DNA from: Dehalococcoidia bacterium
Lineage (GTDB): Bacteria; Chloroflexota; Dehalococcoidia; Dehalococcoidales; W111
Reading direction: 5' to 3'
NCBI GenBank assembly: GCA_011191985.1
Contig: DUEU01000076.1
Span: 1-36,739, forward strand
Length of the DNA: 36,739 nt
Below are positions 14,854 to 23,164 of this stretch, one piece after another. Each line of letters begins with the position of its first letter. Positions within the stretch are counted from its first letter, which is position 1. Below the pieces are notes generated by a model, which was not told the DNA's origin, did not search any database, and saw nothing but the letters and a program-made list of their open reading frames with translations. A program made the position numbers and the translations under genes.

Positions 14854-15696
14854 CTAAGCCATTAGGCGAACGATCCGACCGACATCGCTGACCTCTTCCA
14901 GCCTTTCCACCAGCCGTATCACCTCATCCTGATTCTCCCTGGCGACCGGCCTTATGGAATACTGGCAACAATGGCGGAACTTCTGGGCAAGGTCAGTAAA
15001 CCCCATCGGCTCGGCCGGACTGCCAAACGGCTGGTCAACCTGTTTGGCATACACCACGCCATCCCCGGTCTTTATCTCAACAATGGCCGGGGTAAAGCCT
15101 CCCTCCCGGGCCAGTTCCGTGTCCGCCTTGGCGGATATCCGGTTTACCATTCCCCGAACCTGAGTATCATTAAGCGCGGCAACCGCGAAGTTGCCGATAT
15201 TCACCTTACCGTAGACAATGGCACTGGCCACCCCCCAGTAAAGACTGAACTGGGATTCGATAATATTTTTAGGGTCCTGTTTCTCCTCGACAGGCTGGGC
15301 GAGATAATCATGGTCGAAAGGGCTGATACGGAGCAAAACTTCGGCCACGTCATCTGGCTTTATACCTTGTTCCCTCACCAAGCCCAGGGCAGCCCTGATG
15401 GCCGTATGCTGACCGTGACAGCAGGGATATTCCTTCTGGCTGGTATTCAAGCCGGCAAAAACCCTGCCCAGTTCCGCTGTCAGCAACGACGGCTCGTAGT
15501 AGCCACTGAAGAATATATGGTACAGGTTTCTTTTATTTTCCGCCTCAAGGAAGTCCGGGGACGATGCAAAACCCCTGTCGGCGAGCAGGGCACTGGCGAT
15601 ACCCGATTCTACGACAATGCCGTTATTTATCCCTTTAACACTGGGCCAGCCCCAGCCGTACCCGCCCGGCTCTTGGCCCCGCTTATCTGATGACAA
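14854..15696 (-). CDS. MmgE/PrpD family protein, C-terminal part (frameshifted)
   Basis: The second part of an MmgE/PrpD gene, in a different frame from the first part (15627-16250). From SVKGINNGIVVESGIASALLADRGF onward it matches the family layout: ALLA-x-GF, then YPCCHGQHTAIRAALGL, QFSLYWGVASAIVYGK, and MVNRISAKADTEL with a beta-rich end. The tracked TTG start is only the first start codon in this frame and is not a natural beginning, because the preceding residues of the domain are encoded in the other frame. One base lost (or two gained) between about 15655 and 15700 would restore one reading frame of about 465 residues. Confidence 0.75.
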   Translation of the reverse strand: MSSDKRGQEPGGYGWGWPSVKGINNGIVVESGIASALLADRGFASSPDFLEAENKRNLYHIFFSGYYEPSLLTAELGRVFAGLNTSQKEYPCCHGQHTAIRAALGLVREQGIKPDDVAEVLLRISPFDHDYLAQPVEEKQDPKNIIESQFSLYWGVASAIVYGKVNIGNFAVAALNDTQVRGMVNRISAKADTELAREGGFTPAIVEIKTGDGVVYAKQVDQPFGSPAEPMGFTDLAQKFRHCCQYSIRPVARENQDEVIRLVERLEEVSDVGRIVRLMA

Positions 15697-16250
15697 GCGA
15701 GACTCAGGGCATGCCCCATTTTCTCTTCATCAAGACCAATGAGCTTGCCCGCCGTGGCGGCGGCACCGAAGAAATTGGTCACCATGCCCAGAGGAGAATT
15801 CAAGTCACGACCGACGGCTATCTTCAGCCGGCACTCCAAGTCATGGCCCAGAGCTACGGCGGTTATCAGCTCCTGGCCGGTGATATTACCCTGGCGTTCG
15901 GCCAGAGCAAAAGCGGTGGGGACTACGGCCCGCGAGGGATGTATCCTCATGCCCTTTACCTGGGTATCATCAAAATCAAGGCGCACACACAGGACTCCAT
16001 TCACGAAACCGGCACTGGGCGCCGGTACCCGGCCGCCGTAGGCAACAATAGTGCTCTCTTCTTTGCCTCCCCACCCCTTAATCAGGTCGACCATCTCCTC
16101 TAACTCGCCTGATATGCTGCAGGTGCTGCCCCCTACCATGGCCGCTAGCGTGTCCAGTATCTGTTTCTTAGTCACCTCGACCACATCAGCCGGCAGGGAT
16201 TCGTAATCGGTCTCAACCAAATACCTGGTTATTTTATCCAGTATGCTCAT
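15627..16250 (-). CDS. MmgE/PrpD family protein, N-terminal part (frameshifted)
   Basis: First part of an MmgE/PrpD (2-methylcitrate dehydratase-like) protein. KITRYLVETDYESLPADVVEVTKKQILDTLAAMVGGS, VNGVLCVRLDFDDTQVKGMRIHPSRAVVPTAFALAE, and ALGHDLECRLKIAVGRD match the N-terminal helical domain, including the LDFDDT and HPS motifs. The frame then runs into a stop shortly after ALSLACHQISGAKSRAG, while the continuation is in the -1 frame. ATG at 16250 has GAAGGAG upstream. It follows the two NTF2-like genes with a 54-base gap, so it probably ends that transcript. Family members are dehydratases or isomerases of branched acids; the substrate here is unknown. Pseudogene or sequencing error cannot be told apart. 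Confidence 0.78.
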   Translation of the reverse strand: MSILDKITRYLVETDYESLPADVVEVTKKQILDTLAAMVGGSTCSISGELEEMVDLIKGWGGKEESTIVAYGGRVPAPSAGFVNGVLCVRLDFDDTQVKGMRIHPSRAVVPTAFALAERQGNITGQELITAVALGHDLECRLKIAVGRDLNSPLGMVTNFFGAAATAGKLIGLDEEKMGHALSLACHQISGAKSRAGTAGAGPVLKG

Positions 16251-16304
16251 TATCTCCTTCCTGTCCCTATTTATCTATACTTCTAATGAGAGATAGCGGG
16301 CAAT

Positions 16305-16922
16305 TTACTCGCCGGTAACGGGGTGTTTCCAATGAAACGGAACGAAGCCCAGTTCCGGATACGGATGGTAAGCGGTGGGCATAGCATCGGGTTTTACCGG
16401 ATAATGGCCCTTGGACTCATTGGTTACCGGCGTTATCGCCCAGCCCTCAGCCAGCGGAGAGCGGAAATGAAGGCTGTAAAATATCTTCTTGAACTTCCAT
16501 TTCCCGTCCTCTTTCACAAACTCGTTTTCATATACCCCGTGTCCCAGTATTGACCGGGCCGGGCCGCCCTCTTCTATGGGCCGGGCCTGGATCATGGTGC
16601 AATACCACCGCCCCTTGGCCGTCTGACCGCCGGGGTCGACATCGACAACACCCTGATGCTGCATGTGAATGGCCATTGTGCCCGGGTCACGCGGCTTGCC
16701 ACCCCGCCCCAGATATTCCCAGAAGAACCTTCGCACCCCCTCCTTGCCACGGAACAGACCACGGTCACCTATCTCAACGGACTCGGCATCATCCGAGAAT
16801 AGGTCGACAACTTTGTCCATCATGTTGTTATCCAGGTAATAACCGTATATCTTCTGTAGCCTGTCTATCTGCTGGATATCCTCCAGGGTCCTGATCCTTG
16901 CCTCCAGTTCTTCGGGATTCAT
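16305..16922 (-). CDS. NTF2-like (SnoaL/scytalone dehydratase fold) protein A
   Basis: A 205-residue protein with an NTF2-like fold. RTLEDIQQIDRLQKIYGYYLDNNMMDKVVDLFSDDAESVEIGDRGLFRGKEGVRRFF is the usual helix-helix-strand opening of SnoaL-like domains, and GVVDVDPGGQTAKGRWYCTMIQ, VYENEFVKEDGKWKFKKIFY is the curved sheet. The C-terminal 40 residues are Pro-rich and extend past the domain. It is a paralogue of the next gene upstream. Such proteins act as small dehydratases, isomerases or binding subunits. GGAGG lies upstream of the ATG. Function in the acyl-CoA island is inferred only from position. Confidence 0.75.
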   Translation of the reverse strand: MNPEELEARIRTLEDIQQIDRLQKIYGYYLDNNMMDKVVDLFSDDAESVEIGDRGLFRGKEGVRRFFWEYLGRGGKPRDPGTMAIHMQHQGVVDVDPGGQTAKGRWYCTMIQARPIEEGGPARSILGHGVYENEFVKEDGKWKFKKIFYSLHFRSPLAEGWAITPVTNESKGHYPVKPDAMPTAYHPYPELGFVPFHWKHPVTGE

Positions 16923-16964
16923 TTCAAACCTCCCTCTCCTGTTTGATGACTAACAGGTCTCCAT

Positions 16965-17459
16965 TCAGGCCAGCCGGGGGTCAGGCTCGGGCCAGGGGTC
17001 GGTAAACTTCAACTTGCCGAACCTCCATTTGCCATTTTCTTTGACATACTCCATGTCGTATCTTCTCTGTACCCTCGGCCCGAAAAGGTCTATATCCTGG
17101 CCGCCTGATATCCCCTTGAATTTGTAGATGAGACGGTACATTATCCAGTAGCCCGCCGCCCTGTCGCCATCAACCGAAATAACGGGTTGAATCAGCATGT
17201 GGCCACCCTTCTGCGGCGGGTTGGCGGCCATTTCCCGGAACATCTGGGCAATCTCCTCTTTGCCCTTATGCTGCACACCCGGCACTATTCCTTCTTCTAC
17301 GGCGTCTTCGGCAAAGCATTCTACCATCTTATCAAACTCGTGATTGCTCAGCCAGTAGATATAGTTGGTATGCAGCTGCCTAATTTCTTCGATATCCTCC
17401 AGCGCCCTGACCTTTTCTTCCAGAAAAGCGACTTTCTGCTCCAGTTCTTCGAATGTCAT
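16965..17459 (-). CDS. NTF2-like (SnoaL fold) protein B
   Basis: A 164-residue NTF2-like protein that parallels the neighbour: ALEDIEEIRQLHTNYIYWLSNHEFDKMVECFAEDAVEEG, then GKEEIAQMFREM and the C-terminal MEYVKENGKWRFGKLKFTDPW. An N-terminal coiled-coil-like helix (EELEQKVAFLEEKVRALEDIEEI) could mediate oligomerisation. It is the first gene of a probable NTF2B-NTF2A-PrpD transcript, with GGAGGTATATC before the ATG. Two tandem paralogues suggest a heteromer or two steps on related substrates; that is inference. Confidence 0.75.
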   Translation of the reverse strand: MTFEELEQKVAFLEEKVRALEDIEEIRQLHTNYIYWLSNHEFDKMVECFAEDAVEEGIVPGVQHKGKEEIAQMFREMAANPPQKGGHMLIQPVISVDGDRAAGYWIMYRLIYKFKGISGGQDIDLFGPRVQRRYDMEYVKENGKWRFGKLKFTDPWPEPDPRLA

Positions 17460-17539
17460 GATATACCTCCGGCGATATTATTTAGAAACAGCCCTTCGGT
17501 GAGAACACCGGCGGCCGGGGCGATAACAGGATAAAGCTA

Positions 17540-18676
17540 CTATGTTTCGATGATAACCTCATCACCATCAATGGTAAACCGGGTATCAAGACCCTGGTCC
17601 CGGGTAATATCGGTCATGTACCTGACTACCTCACCGAACCGCCCATCATCCGGGGCCAGCACTTCCGGCTCGCCCTGCTTGTTGACGATGACGGGCAGAA
17701 AAGACACCTTGCTTATCTCCTTGTCGGCAATGGTGCATTTGGCCAGCATGGTCTTCCTGGAATCGGGAGGGAAGGGAAAGGAAGGATAGTCAGGATAGGG
17801 CGGGTTCCAGTCGGGATTAAGACTCCTACGTACTTCTCTCACGCTGGGCATCTCCGCCCATTCTCTGGTCATAAAGTGAACCTCTATGGCGAAATTGCCC
17901 AGGCCGTAAAAGATGACCTTGCCGCCGTAGACCTCTATCCCCTTCAGTATATGGGCATGGTGCTGTAGTATCAGGTCAGCGCCGGCGTCAATGGCGGCAT
18001 GGGCCATGTCTATCTGGTATTCGGCGATTAAGGCCGGGGTCATGTGGACGCCGCTGTGCATTGATACCACTACCAGATCAGCCTGTGCCTTTGCCTTCCT
18101 GACATCCGCCATCATGGCCAGAAGGTCATCCCGGTAGGGAAAGGTGTGTGCCCGGGCCGGCGTGCCCGGCTGAGTAGGCTCAAGCGGCTCATACAGTGTC
18201 CAGGCCCTGACTGGAGCACAACCCGGTCTATCAACGTCAGCAAAGTGCTCAGCCCTGGCGAGTGAATTGTAACCCAGAAAGGCTATTTTAGTGTCCTGGC
18301 ACTCTACAACTGCCGGCCTTCTCGCTTCCTCGACATTGCTACCGACACCGATTACCGGCAGCCCCTGCTTCTTCAGGTTATCGATGGTATCAAAAAAGGC
18401 GTCCGGTCCGGTTTCCATGCAGTGATTACTGGCAAAGGAGACCATATTGAACCCGGCCTCCTTGATGGCCGCGGCTATCTTCGGGTCACGGGCATTTTCT
18501 TTGCCCAGAGGCCCGACCCCCCTATCCGAGAGATTAATCTCAAGCTGACAGAACGCTATGTCACCCTGCCTCAAGACACCGCTGACGTGGCGAAATATTG
18601 AGCCGGGGTCGGCTCTATCCGGGCCTATGTCGCCAACGGCGTAGATTGTGATATCCCTCTCTTTATTGTTTACCAT
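17540..18676 (-). CDS. CapA family metallophosphoesterase-like protein
   Basis: A 378-residue CapA/PgsA family protein (calcineurin-like fold). Motifs in order: AVGDIGPDR (Asp of the first metal), CQLEINLSDRG, FASNHCMETGPDAFFDTID (Asn-His), VVSMHSGVHM, and LILQHHAHILKGIEVYGGKVIFYGLGNF. CapA was first linked to poly-gamma-glutamate capsule synthesis, but many members have unknown roles. There is no signal peptide from the preferred start, so it is probably cytoplasmic. I use ATG at 18676 with AAGGAG seven bases upstream; the ORF track extends 102 bases further into the mtaB end. No other capsule gene is nearby. Confidence 0.8.
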   Translation of the reverse strand: MVNNKERDITIYAVGDIGPDRADPGSIFRHVSGVLRQGDIAFCQLEINLSDRGVGPLGKENARDPKIAAAIKEAGFNMVSFASNHCMETGPDAFFDTIDNLKKQGLPVIGVGSNVEEARRPAVVECQDTKIAFLGYNSLARAEHFADVDRPGCAPVRAWTLYEPLEPTQPGTPARAHTFPYRDDLLAMMADVRKAKAQADLVVVSMHSGVHMTPALIAEYQIDMAHAAIDAGADLILQHHAHILKGIEVYGGKVIFYGLGNFAIEVHFMTREWAEMPSVREVRRSLNPDWNPPYPDYPSFPFPPDSRKTMLAKCTIADKEISKVSFLPVIVNKQGEPEVLAPDDGRFGEVVRYMTDITRDQGLDTRFTIDGDEVIIET

Positions 18677-18756
18677 CAGTTTCTCCTTGTCCGACTTTAA
18701 TAATCTATCCGGCCATATTAAAAATGTCAATCTAGAACGGGTCTTTAACCCTGTTA

Positions 18757-20034
18757 TCAGCTGTCGGTGGAACCCCACACCCCGTCACCCCACATCTCGG
18801 TGACTGTCACCGGCAGCAACTGGTTGGTCAGGTCTTCATCGCTCCTGGTATACACCTTGATATAGTTTTCAGTCAGCCCGGACCAGACACCATCAGCGGC
18901 CCGCTTCTCCCACAAGACCGACATCTTCCGGGACAGGAACCGCCAGCGGAAGCTCAGCGCGCCTGCTGCCGCCAAGGCCAGCATCCGTTCACTCCGCGCC
19001 CGCTTAACGCTGGCCGCCACCGGCTGCGGCAACCGGGCGGCCCCGGTGCCTGAACGCGGTGAGTAGGGAAACACGTGAATCCGGGCAAAGTCCAGGCGGC
19101 GGCAGAGCTCATAGCTCTGCTCAAACTCCGCCGCGGTCTCACCGGGAAAGCCGGTAATTATGTCAGTGGTGATAGCTGCCTCCGGCACCATTTCCCGGAG
19201 CAACGACACCGCCCGCTGATACTCGCCGGTGGTATAGACTCGTTTCATTCTCCGCAACACGCTGTCACTGCCGCTCTGGAGGGAGAGATGAAAGTGACGG
19301 CACAGCCGCCGGTCACGCCACAGTGCAACAAGCACGGGGGAGATTTCCGGGGGCTGGAGAGAGGAAAGCCGCAGCCGGTTGACCCCGGTCTCCGACAGAA
19401 TACGTTGCAGCAGCTCGGCGAGGCCGACACCATCATACCGGTATGAGCCGACCTTGGTCCCGGTCAAAACCACGTCCTGGTAGCCAAGGCTGACCCGGTG
19501 TTTGACCTCGACAATAATCTGGTCGGCAGGCAGACTGCTTTCCCCACCCCGCACCAGGGGCACAATACAGTAAGCGCAAGAACTATTGCAGCCATCCTGA
19601 ACCTTGACAAAGGCACGAGTCCGGGGGCCAATGTAATCACCGGAACAAGCGTCAGAAGTGGCCGGCCCGCCCGGCCCAGCGGTCTTCTCCACCAGCTTAA
19701 CCAGGTGCGGCTTGTGTTTGTTGCCGGCGATAAGGTCAACGCCAGCGATACGGGCTATCTCCTGATGCGCCCGCTCGGCATAACAGCCGGTAGCAATAAT
19801 CAAAGCGCCGGGGTTCTGGCGACGGACCAGCCTAAGCCGCTGCCGGCACTTGCGATCGGCAATATGGGTAACCGTGCAGGTGTTGAGGATATAGACGTCC
19901 GCCTCACCAGTCACGGTTACTGGCTGGTAACCGGCATCAGCAAACTGTTTCGCCATAAGCTCGGTCTCAGCCTGGTTCAGCTTGCAGCCGACTGTATCCA
20001 GGGCAACGGTTCTTCTTTCCCGTCCTGTTGCCAT
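18757..20034 (-). CDS. mtaB: MtaB-type tRNA methylthiotransferase (ms2t6A)
   Basis: A 425-residue radical SAM methylthiotransferase. The N-terminal UPF0004 domain provides the first cluster (TVGCKLNQAE, NTCTVT, ATGCYAE). The radical SAM cluster is KVQDGCNSSCAYCIVP, a CxxxCxxC motif, followed by the TIM-barrel segment LRLSSLQPPEISP, HLSLQSGSDSVLRRMKR and DIITGFPGETAAEFE. A short TRAM-like end follows (ENYIKVYTRSDE). The GCKLNQAE start and CNSSCAYCIVP favour MtaB over MiaB or RimO. It adds a methylthio group to t6A37 in tRNAs reading ANN codons. The ATG at 20034 is preferred over the tracked GTG 30 bases earlier. Confidence 0.87.
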   Translation of the reverse strand: MATGRERRTVALDTVGCKLNQAETELMAKQFADAGYQPVTVTGEADVYILNTCTVTHIADRKCRQRLRLVRRQNPGALIIATGCYAERAHQEIARIAGVDLIAGNKHKPHLVKLVEKTAGPGGPATSDACSGDYIGPRTRAFVKVQDGCNSSCAYCIVPLVRGGESSLPADQIIVEVKHRVSLGYQDVVLTGTKVGSYRYDGVGLAELLQRILSETGVNRLRLSSLQPPEISPVLVALWRDRRLCRHFHLSLQSGSDSVLRRMKRVYTTGEYQRAVSLLREMVPEAAITTDIITGFPGETAAEFEQSYELCRRLDFARIHVFPYSPRSGTGAARLPQPVAASVKRARSERMLALAAAGALSFRWRFLSRKMSVLWEKRAADGVWSGLTENYIKVYTRSDEDLTNQLLPVTVTEMWGDGVWGSTDS

Positions 20035-20087
20035 ATCGTGAACCCCGATGCAGAAGGTGGACACTTAAATCGCAAGTGACCGTTGTG

Positions 20088-20117
20088 ATTATAGTTTTCA
20101 CCGTGGCAACCAGTCAA
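20088..20117 (-). promoter_or_regulatory. Predicted mtaB promoter
   Basis: Reverse strand TTGACT (20117-20112), 18-base spacer, perfect TATAAT (20093-20088). It lies in the divergent gap between mtaB and fabF; leader of about 45 bases. Confidence 0.6.
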
Positions 20118-20213
20118 ATCGCAGACCAGGCGGCCAAAAGTCAGCCACCTTGCTAACAAGCCTAAATTGTGGCAAAATATATAATTAAACAGGCACTCAA
20201 ATATGGCAAAGCA

Positions 20214-21467
20214 ATGACCGATAACACTAACCGGGTTGTGATTACCGGGATGGGTATTGTGTGCCCACTTGGCCTGGACGCGGCTACTACCTGGGAAGGC
20301 CTGGTCGCCGGCCGGTCCGGCATTGACTATATCACTCTATTCGACACAACTGGCTTCGAAACCAGATTCGCCGGTGAGGCCAAAGGGTTCAACGCCACCG
20401 ACCACATCAGCCGCAAGGATGCCCGCCGTATGGACCGCTTTGCCCAGATGGCAATAGCGGCGGCGACCCAAGCAGTGGCCCAGGCCGGGATAAAGATCGA
20501 TAACAATAGCCAAGATAATATCGGCGTCTTAATCGGCAGCGGCATCGGCGGATTGACAACATTATTCGAACAGAGCGAGGTGATCATAGAAAAGGGGCCA
20601 GACAGAGTAACCCCTTTCCTGGTGCCGATGATGATGAGCAATGCCGCCTCCGCCCAGATATCAATGTTGCTGGGAGCTAAGGGGCCCAACTTCTGTACCT
20701 CTTCAGCCTGCTCCAGTGGCGCCGACGCCATCGGTACCGCCTATGAAATAATCAAGCACGGTAATGCCCGGGTAATGATAAGCGGCGGCAGTGAGGCCAT
20801 AATAAACCCGGTAGGTATTGCCGGTTTCAATGCCTGTAAAGCCATCTCCACCAGGAACAGTGCGCCGCAGGAGGCCTCCCGACCCTTCGATGCTGAACGT
20901 GATGGCTTTGTTATCGGCGAAGGGGCCGGCATCCTGGTTATGGAAGACCTTAGCTTCGCTCAAAGTCGCGGGGCTGATATTCTCGCCGAAATAGTCAGCT
21001 ATGGCGCCACCGGCGACGCCTTTCACATAACCCAGCCCACGGAGGACGGCGACGGCGCGGTCAGAGCCATGCAGCTGGCACTGGACAAAGCTGGTCTCGA
21101 CCCGGCAGAAATCGACTACATAAACGCGCACGGCACCGCCACCCAGATAAACGATAAGGTGGAGACCCTAGCGATAAAGACAGTGTTCGGTGACTATGCC
21201 CGTAAAATCCCGATAAGCTCGACTAAGTCAATGACGGGGCATCTCCTCGGCGGTGCCGGTGCCCTCGAAGCCGCCATAACCATCCTGGTTATCCAGCATG
21301 GGATAATACCACCGACCACTAACCTTACCCATCCTGACCCTGATTGCGACCTGGACTATGTCCCCAACGTCGCCCGTACTGCCAACGTCACCGCCGCCCT
21401 CTCCAACTCTTTTGGCTTCGGCGGCCATAACTCGGTTCTGGCATTTCGCAAGTATTCTGAGGGGTAA
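20214..21467 (+). CDS. fabF: FabF, beta-ketoacyl-ACP synthase II
   Basis: A 417-residue condensing enzyme (family length about 413). NRVVITGMGIVCPLG is the standard N-terminus. The catalytic triad is visible: Cys in TSSACSSGADA, His in NAHGTATQINDK, and His in STKSMTGHLLGGAGA. It extends acyl-ACP chains in fatty acid synthesis. The tracked start is a GTG at 20169, but the extra 15 residues are atypical and the ATG at 20214 fits the family. A TATAAT at 20180-20185 lies between the two starts with a poor -35; no strong ribosome-binding site is seen. No other fab genes are adjacent, and recJ follows after two bases, probably in the same transcript. Confidence 0.92.
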   Translation: MTDNTNRVVITGMGIVCPLGLDAATTWEGLVAGRSGIDYITLFDTTGFETRFAGEAKGFNATDHISRKDARRMDRFAQMAIAAATQAVAQAGIKIDNNSQDNIGVLIGSGIGGLTTLFEQSEVIIEKGPDRVTPFLVPMMMSNAASAQISMLLGAKGPNFCTSSACSSGADAIGTAYEIIKHGNARVMISGGSEAIINPVGIAGFNACKAISTRNSAPQEASRPFDAERDGFVIGEGAGILVMEDLSFAQSRGADILAEIVSYGATGDAFHITQPTEDGDGAVRAMQLALDKAGLDPAEIDYINAHGTATQINDKVETLAIKTVFGDYARKIPISSTKSMTGHLLGGAGALEAAITILVIQHGIIPPTTNLTHPDPDCDLDYVPNVARTANVTAALSNSFGFGGHNSVLAFRKYSEG

Positions 21468-21469
21468 GT

Positions 21470-23164
21470 TTGAATCACAGTCGCTGGAATGTGCTGCCAC
21501 CGGCTCCATTCAAGTACCTGGCCGGCGCGGCCAACTTTTCCCCACTGATAGCCCAACTGCTGTACAACCGTGGTCTCAACGAACCGTTACAGCTATCATC
21601 ATTCCTTAGCGCCGACGAGCGCCTTTCCGGAGACCCCTGGCTGCTGCCCGACATGCACCAGGCGATCGCCAGAGTGTACCAGGCCTTGCTTTCTGGAGAG
21701 AGCATCGCCGTCTACGGGGACTTCGACGTCGACGGCATCACCGGCACGGCCCTGCTCGTCCAGGGGCTATCAGCCCTCGGCGGCAAGGTCATTCCCTATA
21801 TACCGCACCGGCTGACCGAAGGCTACGGGCTGAAGACAGCCGCCCTAGAGAAACTCCACCAGCAGGGCATCGGCCTGGTTATCAGCGTCGACTGCGGGAT
21901 TACGGCCCTCCCTGAGGTCAAACGGGCAAGACGGCGGGGAATGGATATCGTCATCACCGACCACCACACCCCCCTGGAAACAATACCGCCGGCAGTGGCT
22001 ATCGTTGACCCCAAGCGAGGCGACTCGGCCTACCCATTCTCACAGTTAACCGGCGCCGGCGTTGCCCTTAAGCTGTTACAGGCCCTTTACCAGAGCATCG
22101 GCAGAGAGGCACCTCTGGAGACAATCCTTGACCTGGTAGCCCTGGGCACCGTAGCCGACGTGGCCCCGCTGCTGGGGGAGAACCGGTACCTAGTAAAGCA
22201 AGGGCTGCGGCTGATAAATAACGCCCCCCGCCTGGGCCTCAGAGAAATAATCGCCAGCGCCGGACTGGAAACGGGCAACCTCGATGCTGAGACCATTTCT
22301 TGGATTATCGCCCCACGCCTGAATGCGGCCGGCCGGCTGGCCCATGCCATGACCAGTTACCGCCTGCTGATGACCGATTCACCCCGGGAGGCACAGGCAA
22401 TGGCCCGGTGGCTGGAACAGAAAAATTCGGAGCGGCAAAGGCTAACCGAGAAAGCAATGGCCCGGGCCAGAGAGCAGGTCCTGGCCCGGGAAATCTCGCC
22501 CCTGCTGTTCGCCGGTGACCGGGAAATCCAGGTGGGTATCGCCGGGCTGGTCGCCGGCCGGTTGTCGGAGGAATTCTACCGCCCGACGGTAGTTATCAAG
22601 GTCGGGGAAAAGATTAGCAGCGGCAGCTGCCGCAGCATACCCGAATTCAACATCATCCTCGCTCTGAACCAGTGCCACCGCCTGTTTTATCACTTTGGCG
22701 GGCATTCCCAGGCCGCCGGATTCACGCTACCCACCCGAAACCTGCCCCGTCTGAAGGAGCACCTCTCTGAACTGGCCGCCGCCCAGCTGGAAGGCATCGC
22801 CCTCCGCCCTCAACTAGACATCGAAGCCGAAATCAGCCTGGCGGAACTGGCCGGGGACACCTACCAATCCATTCAGCAGCTGGCGCCTTTCGGCGCGGGC
22901 AACCCGGTACCGGCCTTCCTCAGCCGCAACGTAGAGATGCTGGACTGCCGCACCATGGGCAACAACAGCCACCACCTGCGATTAAAACTGAGACAGGGCG
23001 GTACAATGTGGGACGCGGTAGGTTTCAGGATGGGTGAAAATATCGGCGAGGTATCCTCTCGCCTTGACGTTGTCTATAACCTGGAGCTGGACCGATGGCG
23101 GGGCGCAGAAAATCTCAGGCTCAATATCCTGGACTTTGCCCCGGCCGCTACCAGCCCGACTTAA
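21470..23164 (+). CDS. recJ: RecJ, single-stranded-DNA-specific 5-prime exonuclease
   Basis: A 564-residue DHH-family nuclease of normal RecJ length. The DHH domain has VYGDFDVDGITGTALL, ISVDCGITA, IVITDHHTPLE and IVDPKRGDSAYPFSQLTGAGVALKL; the DHHA1 domain has SSGSCRSIPEFNI and FGGHSQAAGFTL; a C-terminal OB-fold begins near residue 455. RecJ acts in recombinational repair and mismatch repair in the cytoplasm. The start is TTG with GAGGGG at good spacing, two bases after the fabF stop. Its 3-prime end overlaps the convergent gene on the other strand by 17 bases. Confidence 0.93.
   Translation: MNHSRWNVLPPAPFKYLAGAANFSPLIAQLLYNRGLNEPLQLSSFLSADERLSGDPWLLPDMHQAIARVYQALLSGESIAVYGDFDVDGITGTALLVQGLSALGGKVIPYIPHRLTEGYGLKTAALEKLHQQGIGLVISVDCGITALPEVKRARRRGMDIVITDHHTPLETIPPAVAIVDPKRGDSAYPFSQLTGAGVALKLLQALYQSIGREAPLETILDLVALGTVADVAPLLGENRYLVKQGLRLINNAPRLGLREIIASAGLETGNLDAETISWIIAPRLNAAGRLAHAMTSYRLLMTDSPREAQAMARWLEQKNSERQRLTEKAMARAREQVLAREISPLLFAGDREIQVGIAGLVAGRLSEEFYRPTVVIKVGEKISSGSCRSIPEFNIILALNQCHRLFYHFGGHSQAAGFTLPTRNLPRLKEHLSELAAAQLEGIALRPQLDIEAEISLAELAGDTYQSIQQLAPFGAGNPVPAFLSRNVEMLDCRTMGNNSHHLRLKLRQGGTMWDAVGFRMGENIGEVSSRLDVVYNLELDRWRGAENLRLNILDFAPAATSPT

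Noticed and set aside
14854-15696. Separate short PrpD-like gene with its own TTG start.
   Set aside because: The start codon lies inside a region whose protein-like sequence is in the other frame, and the two ORFs complement each other as one MmgE/PrpD protein.
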